Positions 16,634-22,991 of a DNA stretch of 64,000 bases are shown here, piece by piece; position 1 is the first letter of the stretch, and each line of letters begins with the position of its first letter. The stretch covers positions 1,922,001 to 1,986,000 of the forward strand of contig CAVZIK010000006.1 in the NCBI GenBank assembly GCA_963775295.1, in the 5' to 3' direction. A model generated the notes under the pieces. The model did no database searches. It had not been told where the DNA came from and saw nothing but the letters and a program-made list of their open reading frames with translations. This DNA is from JAMDEO01 sp963775295. Lineage in GTDB: Bacteria > Actinomycetota > Thermoleophilia > RBG-16-64-13. The translations under genes and the position numbers were made by a program.

Positions 16634-17332
16634 ATGAACAAGGTTTTCCCGAGTGCCGAAGCCGCGATCTTCGATATCGAAGACGGGGCATCGATCATGA
16701 GCGGGGGGTTCGGCTTGTGCGGAAACCCCGAGAATCTCATTCGGGCGGTCCACGACAAGGGGGTCAAGGACCTCACCATCATGAGCAACAACTGCGGTAC
16801 CGACAAGTTCGGGCTGGGAATACTGCTCAACAATGGACAGGTCCGCAAGATGGTCTCCACCTACGTGGGCGAGAACAAGACTTTCGAGCACCTGTTCCTA
16901 AGCGGCTTACTCGAGGTGGAGTTGGTCCCGCAGGGCACGTTTGCAGAGAGAATACGGGCAGGGGGCGCGGGCATTCCGGCCTTCTACGTCCGGGCCGCGG
17001 TCGGGACCCCATTGGCAGAGGGCAAGGAAGTCCGTGTCTTTGACAGCAAGGAATATCTTATGGAGACCGGCCTGCACGCGGACTTCGCGATCATCAATGC
17101 ATGGAAGGGCGACAAGTACGGCAATCTGGTCTATCGAAAGACCGCGCGCAACTTCAATCCGGTCATGGCGACCGCGGCCACGATCACCATCGCAGAGGTA
17201 GAGCATCTGGTGGAACCGGGGGAGATCGAACCCGACCAGGTCCACACTCCCGCCATCTACGTCAACCGCGTGGTTCAGGGTGAGCACTACGAGAAGTGGA
17301 TCGAGAAACACACTGTCAGGCCGCGTCCGTAG
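16634..17332 (+). CDS. CoA-transferase subunit A, first copy
   Basis: A 232-aa alpha subunit of a family-I 3-oxoacid/acetate CoA-transferase. It shows IMSGGFGLCGNPENLIRAV near the N-terminus, LEVELVPQGTFAERIRAGGAGIPAFY, the long core GDKYGNLVYRKTARNFNPVMATAA, and the end motif VHTPAIYVNRVV. Together with subunit B it moves CoA between a carboxylate and an acyl-CoA. AGGCGGGGGG precedes the ATG, and a TATAAA box lies about 50 bases upstream. Subunit B follows after 42 bases. Family-I enzymes serve short-chain acids; the actual acid is not determinable here. Confidence 0.92.
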   Translation: MNKVFPSAEAAIFDIEDGASIMSGGFGLCGNPENLIRAVHDKGVKDLTIMSNNCGTDKFGLGILLNNGQVRKMVSTYVGENKTFEHLFLSGLLEVELVPQGTFAERIRAGGAGIPAFYVRAAVGTPLAEGKEVRVFDSKEYLMETGLHADFAIINAWKGDKYGNLVYRKTARNFNPVMATAATITIAEVEHLVEPGEIEPDQVHTPAIYVNRVVQGEHYEKWIEKHTVRPRP

Positions 17333-17374
17333 ACGTCGTCGAAACAGCCGAATGGTACTTGTCGGGAGGCGACA

Positions 17375-18031
17375 ATGGGGATTACCAGGGAGCAGCAGGC
17401 AAGGCGGATCGCGGCCGAATTCAAAGACGGCTATTACATCAACCTGGGCATAGGCATGCCCACTATCGTCAGCAACTACATCCCCGAAGACATCATGGTC
17501 TTCATCCACTCCGAGAACGGCATCCTGGGGTGCGGGCCGTATCCGTTCGAGGGTGACGAGGACCCGGATCTCATCAACGCCGGCAAAGAAACGGTGACCG
17601 CCCTGCCGGGCGCGAGCTATTTTTCAAACGCCGACTCGTTCGCCATGGTCCGTGGGGGCCATGTGGATGCCACCGTGCTCGGCGCGCTGGAAGTCTCGGC
17701 GGCCGGAGATCTCGCTAACTGGATGGTGCCGGGGAAGATGGTGAAGGGCATGGGCGGGGCCGGCGACATGGTCGTTGGCGCCAAGCGGGTAATAATCATG
17801 ATGGATCACTGCACCAAAGAGGGAAAGCCGAAAATACTGAACCAGTGCTCCCTGCCTCTCACCGGCAAGAAAGTGGTCGATCTCATAGTGACCGACCTCG
17901 CCGTCATAGAGATCCGCCCCGCGGGGATGGTGCTGCTCGAAGCCGCCCCCGGACTGAGCGCTCAGGACGTCCAGGATGTGACCGAGCCCAGCCTGGTGGT
18001 TGCCCGGAAGTTCAAGCCGATTGAGGTCTAG
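17375..18031 (+). CDS. CoA-transferase subunit B, first copy
   Basis: A 218-aa beta subunit carrying the catalytic glutamate in the motif HSENGILGCGPYP, which forms the glutamyl-CoA thioester intermediate. Other family features are NLGIGMPTIVSNYIPEDI and MVRGGHVDATVLGALEVSAAGDLANW, plus KGMGGAGDMVVGAKRVIIMMDH. GGGAGG precedes the ATG. A strong hairpin follows the stop by seven bases, separating this pair from the second copy. Probably cotranscribed with subunit A. Confidence 0.93.
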   Translation: MGITREQQARRIAAEFKDGYYINLGIGMPTIVSNYIPEDIMVFIHSENGILGCGPYPFEGDEDPDLINAGKETVTALPGASYFSNADSFAMVRGGHVDATVLGALEVSAAGDLANWMVPGKMVKGMGGAGDMVVGAKRVIIMMDHCTKEGKPKILNQCSLPLTGKKVVDLIVTDLAVIEIRPAGMVLLEAAPGLSAQDVQDVTEPSLVVARKFKPIEV

Positions 18032-18038
18032 AACGTGC

Positions 18039-18073
18039 GCTGTGGCGGCCGCCCGTTTGGCGGCCGCCACAGC
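18039..18073 (+). terminator. strong hairpin after first CoA-transferase pair
   Basis: A perfect 15-bp stem: GCTGTGGCGGCCGCC (18039-18053) pairs with its exact complement at 18059-18073 around loop CGTTT. There is no T-run, so it could be an intrinsic-terminator variant or mRNA-stabilising structure. It lies seven bases past the subunit B stop. Confidence 0.65.
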
Positions 18074-18213
18074 CTGACCAGCGGCTATCAACCCCCATCG
18101 GCGCGGCGTCACCTCATACCAAATACCCGCACTTGGGCGGGTCGGAAGCGGTATGATGTTGTCTACTGTCATCAATTGGGCCCCTCCCGGGGTCCGGTGT
18201 ATAGGAGAGGAAG

Positions 18214-18915
18214 ATGCCGAAAAACAAGGTTGTAGGACTCCAGGAGGCTATATCCCATATTGAGTCCGGGATGAGCATCGCCATTGGGGGGTTCCTCAGC
18301 CAGGGCGACCCGCTGACCTTGATGCACGGTCTGAAGGATTCGGACGTCAAGGACTTGGTCATTTACTCGTGTACGGCCGGCTTTCGCGACCGGGGCATCG
18401 TGGAACTGGTCAAGGCCGGCAAGGTGCGCAAGGTCGTGACCAGCCACATCGGCACCACGCCCGATGTGGTAAAGGCTTACCATGCGGGTGAGATTGAGGT
18501 GGAACTCATTCCCCAGGGGACGCTAGCCGAGCAGTTGCGCGCAGGCGGCGCTGGCCTCGGCGGTTTTCTCACTCATACCGGGGTGGGAACGATTGTCGAG
18601 GAGGGGAAGCAGAAGATCGAGCTTAACGGCATGGTTTATCTGCTGGAACAGGCCATCCGCACCGATGTGGCCTTTGTCCGGGCTCACGACGGCGACACTT
18701 GGGGCAATCTTAGGTATCGGGGCACGGCGCGTAACTACAACCCCGAGTGTGCCACCTGTGCCGATTACGTGATCGCGGAAGTCGAGTATCTGTACGACCC
18801 GGGCGAAGTCGCGCCTGAGAGTGTGCACACCCCCGGTCTGTACGTCGACGCGGTGGTCCGGGCGGATCTCACCTACCGCGGTTCTTCGGTATTCGTCGGC
18901 CAGTGTTCATTGTGA
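18214..18915 (+). CDS. CoA-transferase subunit A, second copy
   Basis: A 233-aa family-I CoA-transferase alpha subunit, clearly paralogous to the gene at 16634: compare VELIPQGTLAEQLRAGGAGLGGF and GDTWGNLRYRGTARNYNPECATCAD with the first copy. The N-terminus has IAIGGFLSQGDPLTLMHGL. The C-terminus VHTPGLYVDAVVRADLTYRGS matches the family end. AGGAGAGGAAG precedes the ATG. It is followed after 14 bases by its own subunit B. Differences from copy one suggest a different acid substrate rather than simple redundancy. Confidence 0.92.
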   Translation: MPKNKVVGLQEAISHIESGMSIAIGGFLSQGDPLTLMHGLKDSDVKDLVIYSCTAGFRDRGIVELVKAGKVRKVVTSHIGTTPDVVKAYHAGEIEVELIPQGTLAEQLRAGGAGLGGFLTHTGVGTIVEEGKQKIELNGMVYLLEQAIRTDVAFVRAHDGDTWGNLRYRGTARNYNPECATCADYVIAEVEYLYDPGEVAPESVHTPGLYVDAVVRADLTYRGSSVFVGQCSL

Positions 18916-18929
18916 CAAGGGGCGTTAAG

Positions 18930-19610
18930 GTGACAGATATTAAACAAATCATTGCGCAGCGGGCCGCGTTGGAGTTGAAGGACGGCCTTGTCATCAACCT
19001 AGGTATCGGAGTTCCCACGTTCGTCGCCAACTACATACCTGATGGGGTCGACGTGGTGATCCACTCCGAGAACGGAGCAGTGGGGGTTGGACCGGCGCCG
19101 GAGAAGTATTGTGACGACCCGGATCGTGCCAACGCCGGAGGCGCCCCGATTACGCTGGGCGCGGGTGGCAGCTACTTCGATTCGGCCACATCGTTCTCCA
19201 TGATCCGGGGTGGCCACGTGGACATGACCTTTCTCGGAACGTTGCAGGTGGATGGCGAAGGCAATATTGCCAGCTACGAAATCCCCGGCAAGTTGGTGGC
19301 CGGCATGGGTGGGGCCATGGATCTTCTGGCGGGCGCGAAGATCGTGAATGTGGTCACCGAGCATTGCTCGAAAGATGGCAAGACCAAACTGGTGAAACTC
19401 TGCACGTTCCCATTGACGGGTGCCGCGGAGGCAGATGTCATCATCACCGAGCGCGCCGTGTTCCGTCGCTTCCCCCATCACAAAGGCTTTGTGCTCGAGG
19501 AAATCGCGCGCGGCTTCACTCTCGAGGATATCGCCGCCTGCACTGAGATGGACTACACGGTCTCACAAACCGTCAAGATCGACGCGTTCGGGCCGCGGGC
19601 TCCGAGATGA
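18930..19610 (+). CDS. CoA-transferase subunit B, second copy
   Basis: A 226-aa beta subunit with the catalytic motif HSENGAVGVGPAP and SMIRGGHVDMTFLGTLQVDGEGNIASYE, matching the gene at 17375. The GTG at 18930 follows AAGGGG by seven bases and is preferred; GTG codons at 18903 and 18912 are possible earlier starts that would overlap subunit A. A large palindromic hairpin lies about 50 bases beyond the stop. Role as above: carries the glutamyl-CoA intermediate of a short-chain acyl-CoA transferase. Confidence 0.92.
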   Translation: MTDIKQIIAQRAALELKDGLVINLGIGVPTFVANYIPDGVDVVIHSENGAVGVGPAPEKYCDDPDRANAGGAPITLGAGGSYFDSATSFSMIRGGHVDMTFLGTLQVDGEGNIASYEIPGKLVAGMGGAMDLLAGAKIVNVVTEHCSKDGKTKLVKLCTFPLTGAAEADVIITERAVFRRFPHHKGFVLEEIARGFTLEDIAACTEMDYTVSQTVKIDAFGPRAPR

Positions 19611-19658
19611 GGTAGAAATCGTTGCAGTGGCGACGAAGGTAAGTGGATGGTCTTGAAG

Positions 19659-19688
19659 CGAGGGGCGCGCTCTAGAGCGCGCCCCTCG
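19659..19688. terminator. 30-bp perfect palindrome, probable bidirectional terminator
   Basis: A perfect 30-bp palindrome centred on CTAG (half-site CGAGGGGCGCGCTCT). It can fold into a very stable hairpin in RNA of either strand. It lies between the convergent CoA-transferase pair (plus) and nitrilase region (minus), the right place for a shared terminator. TCTTGAAG flanks both sides as a short direct repeat. Confidence 0.65.
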
Positions 19689-19737
19689 TCTTGAAGGGAG
19701 GTCGAGAATCAGGGCCGATCACGCGGCTGGACTGTAC

Positions 19738-19833
19738 TTATCGCGCGGTCTTGCTGCTCTTGCGACGCTGCAGCCACCACTCGGACGCAATCGCCAAGAT
19801 GGCGAGGAAACCTAAAATGACCACGTTTACCAT
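19738..19833 (-). CDS. 31-aa single-helix membrane micropeptide
   Basis: A short frame: MVNVVILGFLAILAIASEWW then a basic tail (LQRRKSSKTAR). It is one membrane helix with a positively charged cytoplasmic end. GGTGGAG precedes the ATG by six bases. It starts 42 bases after the nitrilase stop, on the same strand, so both may be cotranscribed. No family is recognised; frame integrity, ribosome site and helix topology are the only evidence. Confidence 0.5.
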   Translation of the reverse strand: MVNVVILGFLAILAIASEWWLQRRKSSKTAR

Positions 19834-19875
19834 GGTACTCCACCAGTTTCGGGTCTCGTCTCCGTAAAAGCCTTT

Positions 19876-20994
19876 CTACGTGGCAGTCCTTTCCCCTGCC
19901 TCGGCCAGTCTTCGTTCCAACTCAGCTATCTTCTGTCTTAGTTCTGCGATCTCCGTTCCGCTTGCTTCGGCGGCGCGCCTGGCGGGAAACGCGTCCTGGC
20001 TGCCTGCCACGGTCGCGGTTTCCAGGCACTCCATGGGGACCATTGGCTCGTAGCTGTTCTGACGGACGAGAAGGCTCAGAATATCCCAGCGACTGTAGAG
20101 TCCGGTGACGTTGATGATCCCGCGGGCCATCTCGTTGACTTTGAGGTCGATCTCTCCATACACGATGGTCTCTTCGTCCCTTACGGGCCCGGCCACCACT
20201 TCGCCGAACGGGTTGATGATGGCGCTTCCTCCAAAGGTCTGCCAGAAGTCGGTGTTCGTATAGAAGTCCTTAGGCCGCTTCTCCGGCGGGAGGTAGTTTG
20301 CGGCCAAGACGCACCAGCATGCGCCGGATACCGCCATCGCGGTGGTCATGGCCGGAGTCACCCACGGCAGTTCCTCCGCCCCGCCCAAGTATCCGGGCCA
20401 CATCGAGCAGTTCACCTTGGTGCCCTGGACGATGTAGTTCTGTTTGAGGAGCGGTTGATCGTGCTCGCCGCAGATGAGGCTGCTTATGCCTCCGAAGTCC
20501 ATTTGCCGGACTCTTAGGTTGTCCCCGCCATCGCCCCGGGTATGGATCATGAGTTCCTGCACCGTGATGTTGATCTTCCGATGGGTCCCAAGGATCTCTC
20601 CGCGGTTGTTGATGAACAGCGAGGAGTTGTACTGGCGTCCGCCGTAGTACTTATCACGCTCGTTGATACCCATCACCACGTTGACGTTGTACCGGCGCGC
20701 TGCACGGCAGAGGATCTCGGTCTCCTCGCTTGGTACCTCAACGCCGTGTCGTAAATACTCCGCCCAGATGTTCGTGTACTCGGGTCCCTTGGTCAAATCG
20801 ATGGCGAAGTGGCAGTAACCGGGAATGTGCAGCTCGGGAAAGACGATGAGCGTGGCTCCGTTACCCGCGGCTTCCTTGATCCTCTTCACGCAGTTGTCCA
20901 GCGTTGCAGCTGAGTCGAAGTAGACGGGTTTGTCGCGGTATTCGGGAGCGGCCTGGACAGCCGCGGCGATAAACTTGGAAAACTCTTTGGGCAC
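19876..20994 (-). CDS. nitrilase-superfamily C-N hydrolase
   Basis: A 372-aa carbon-nitrogen hydrolase that would cleave an amide or nitrile through a cysteine thioester. The catalytic triad is visible: Glu in VFPELHIPGY, Lys in GTHRKINITV, and Cys in SSLICGEHDQPLLKQ. The C-G-E-H setting resembles the C-W-E-H of true nitrilases, but with Gly replacing Trp. An NPFGEVVAGP segment follows. The C-terminal 35 residues form a coiled-coil-like extension (AELRQKIAELERRLAEAGE). Amidase, nitrilase and formamidase-type activity cannot be separated by eye. GAGGCAACC stands upstream of the ATG. Confidence 0.85.
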   Translation of the reverse strand: MPKEFSKFIAAAVQAAPEYRDKPVYFDSAATLDNCVKRIKEAAGNGATLIVFPELHIPGYCHFAIDLTKGPEYTNIWAEYLRHGVEVPSEETEILCRAARRYNVNVVMGINERDKYYGGRQYNSSLFINNRGEILGTHRKINITVQELMIHTRGDGGDNLRVRQMDFGGISSLICGEHDQPLLKQNYIVQGTKVNCSMWPGYLGGAEELPWVTPAMTTAMAVSGACWCVLAANYLPPEKRPKDFYTNTDFWQTFGGSAIINPFGEVVAGPVRDEETIVYGEIDLKVNEMARGIINVTGLYSRWDILSLLVRQNSYEPMVPMECLETATVAGSQDAFPARRAAEASGTEIAELRQKIAELERRLAEAGERTAT

Positions 20995-21135
20995 GGTTGC
21001 CTCCTGGGGCCGGTTGCAGGCGAACGTTCACCTAACATTGTAAGTACTAGCACATCAAGTCTCCGTATGGAACGGTCTTCCAATACGTCCTTGGTCGCAG
21101 TTTAGCGATTCTCGGGGCGGCTCGGTCGCCCGAAC

Positions 21136-21164
21136 TTGCACCGCTCAAGAGCCTCAACTAAACT
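21136..21164 (+). promoter_or_regulatory. promoter of the leu leader and leuA
   Basis: TTGCAC (21136-21141) and TAAACT (21159-21164) are separated by exactly 17 bases. The leader-peptide ATG starts nine bases beyond the -10 box, so transcription would begin almost at the start codon and the leader message would be leaderless, a common arrangement in actinobacteria. Confidence 0.6.
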
Positions 21165-21172
21165 GTTGCACC

Positions 21173-21283
21173 ATGGAGAGCAGAACAGGCTTTGAGGCGT
21201 TCGTCGGCGGTCGGCCCATCTCGTGGGATGATGGCTCACGCCTTGCTCTCGTTCTCGACCTCCTCCTGCTGCTCCCCCGCTAG
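21173..21283 (+). CDS. leuL: leucine-rich leader peptide of leuA
   Basis: A 36-codon frame with no Shine-Dalgarno site, ending in LALVLDLLLLLPR and a TAG. Eight of its last fourteen residues are hydrophobic, and it has five consecutive Leu codons (CTC CTC CTG CTG CTC) right before the stop. It lies 78 bases before leuA in the same direction. This is the layout of a leucine attenuation leader: ribosomes stall on Leu codons when charged tRNA-Leu is scarce and alter folding downstream. The stop codon sits inside a 7-bp hairpin. Comparable leaders are known upstream of leuA in actinobacteria. Confidence 0.8.
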   Translation: MESRTGFEAFVGGRPISWDDGSRLALVLDLLLLLPR

Positions 21284-21327
21284 GGGGAGATATTCGCGTG
21301 GCCGGCGCTATCCGGCGAGTCAGCAGC
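21268..21327 (+). promoter_or_regulatory. leuA attenuator-like RNA structures
   Basis: CTCCCCC (21272-21278) pairs with GGGGGAG (21283-21289) around GCTA, overlapping the leader's last codons and stop. GCCGG (21301-21305) pairs with CCGGC (21312-21316). GCTGCT (21268-21273) can instead pair with AGCAGC (21322-21327), excluding the first stem. Mutually exclusive pairings around a Leu-codon run are what an attenuator needs. No T-box motif is seen. Confidence 0.6.
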
Positions 21328-21361
21328 TATCATTGGTTGAACAGTAGGAGGTAATTGAGTC

Positions 21362-22936
21362 ATGTCTTCGACCGAGGGTCGTCGAAATATCGGTAAGCCG
21401 GTCGTCTTTTTTGATACTACGCTCCGCGACGGGGAACAGTCGCCCGGAAGCAGCTTGAACGCCTCTGAGAAGCTGGAGATCGCGCAGCAACTCGCACGCC
21501 TACACGTCGATGTGATCGAGGCCGGTTTTCCGGCCAGCAGCCCGGGCGACTTCGAGGCCGTCCGCGCCATCGCTCGCGAGGTCAAAGGTCCAGTCATCTG
21601 CGGGCTGGCGCGCTGCACCGACGGCGACATTCGCAGCTGCTGGGATGCCATCAAGGACGCTGAACGTCCGCGCATCCATACGTTCGTCTCCACGTCCGAC
21701 ATCCACCTGGAGCACCAGATGCACGCCAGCCGCGCGGACGTATTGAAACTAACGAAGGATATGGTCGAGCTTTGCGTGTCCCTCTGCCCCGGAGATGTGG
21801 AGTTTTCCGCCATGGACGCCACTCGGTCGGACGTAGACTTTCTGGCGGCTGTTCTGGAGACGGCCATCCAGGCTGGAGCCACGACGGTCAACGTGCCCGA
21901 CACCGTTGGCTACACGCTTCCTACGGAGTACGCCGCGCTCATGGATCGCCTCTACGAAAAGACGCCCAGTCTGGGTAAAGTCACCCTGAGTGTGCACTGC
22001 CACAACGACCTGGGCGTAGCCACGGCCAACTCGCTTGCCGCGGTGGAGCGCGGCGCCACTCAAGTGGAGGTGGCCATCAACGGCCTTGGCGAAAGAGCCG
22101 GCAACGCCGCTCTCGAGGAGATTGCAATGGCCCTGGTGACGCGGCAGGACATCCTCAACAGGCCGTGCAACATCGTCACCACCGAGATCTCCCGAGCCAG
22201 CCGCATGGTCTCGAGCTTTACCGGACACATGGTCCAAGCCAACAAGGCCGTGGTTGGCAAGAATGCCTTCGCACATGAATCCGGGATCCATCAGGATGGG
22301 GTCCTGAAGGAGCCTTCCACCTACGAGATCATGCATGCGAAGGACATCGGGCTCATCGATTCGGACATCGTGCTCGGCAAACATTCCGGCCGACATGCGT
22401 TGCGCTCGCATCTGGCCGAGCTGGGCATCCACATGGACGAGGCCGATTTGGACGAGGCCTTCCGGCGCTTCAAACTGATCGCCGACAGGAAGAAAGAAGT
22501 TACCACCGCCGATCTGGAGGCTCTCGCGGGGGAGGAGATTCGGGAGCGCGAGGACGTCTACTCGCTGGAACGTTTCTACGTTTCTGCCGGCACCGATATC
22601 ATCTCCTCTACGCAGGTAGGAGTGCGTCAGAAGGGCGAGCCCGAGACTGGAAAAGCCTTTTCGGGCGGCTCTGTGGAATCGATCTTTATGGCCATCGACG
22701 ATGCGGTGGGCGTGAACGGGAAGCTCATGGACTATCAGGTCCGTTCCATAACCTCGGGCAAGGACTCTTTGGGCGAGGTGAGGGTTGTGGTTGAGGTGGA
22801 TGGCAAGCGCTACGCCGGTCGAGCGGTGGCGATAGACGTCCTGGAAGCGTCGGCCAAAGCTTATGTACGGGCAATGAACAACGTTGCAATGAAGCGGGAA
22901 GCGGGGGGCGCCCGCACGAACCGGGTCTACTTGTAG
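21362..22936 (+). CDS. leuA: 2-isopropylmalate synthase
   Basis: A 524-aa enzyme joining acetyl-CoA and 2-oxoisovalerate, the first committed step of leucine synthesis. The TIM-barrel domain starts with FFDTTLRDGEQSPGSSLN and includes SVHCHNDLGVATANSLAAVERGATQVEVAINGLGERAGNAALEE (metal-binding His-x-His and GERAGN motifs). The C-terminal region after residue 400 (EDVYSLERFYVSAG onward) is the leucine-sensing allosteric domain. AGGAGGT precedes the ATG. A leucine leader peptide and attenuator lie directly upstream. Length and domain order match the short-form LeuA. Aconitase follows after 55 bases. Confidence 0.95.
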   Translation: MSSTEGRRNIGKPVVFFDTTLRDGEQSPGSSLNASEKLEIAQQLARLHVDVIEAGFPASSPGDFEAVRAIAREVKGPVICGLARCTDGDIRSCWDAIKDAERPRIHTFVSTSDIHLEHQMHASRADVLKLTKDMVELCVSLCPGDVEFSAMDATRSDVDFLAAVLETAIQAGATTVNVPDTVGYTLPTEYAALMDRLYEKTPSLGKVTLSVHCHNDLGVATANSLAAVERGATQVEVAINGLGERAGNAALEEIAMALVTRQDILNRPCNIVTTEISRASRMVSSFTGHMVQANKAVVGKNAFAHESGIHQDGVLKEPSTYEIMHAKDIGLIDSDIVLGKHSGRHALRSHLAELGIHMDEADLDEAFRRFKLIADRKKEVTTADLEALAGEEIREREDVYSLERFYVSAGTDIISSTQVGVRQKGEPETGKAFSGGSVESIFMAIDDAVGVNGKLMDYQVRSITSGKDSLGEVRVVVEVDGKRYAGRAVAIDVLEASAKAYVRAMNNVAMKREAGGARTNRVYL

Positions 22937-22991
22937 TTCGGCCGGCCGTCACGGCTGCGCGGGACAGAAGACGAGGAAAGGTGCGATCCCG

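Noticed and set aside
21284..21361. T-box riboswitch upstream of leuA
   Set aside because: No T-box consensus segment or specifier-loop architecture; a leucine-rich leader peptide explains the region.
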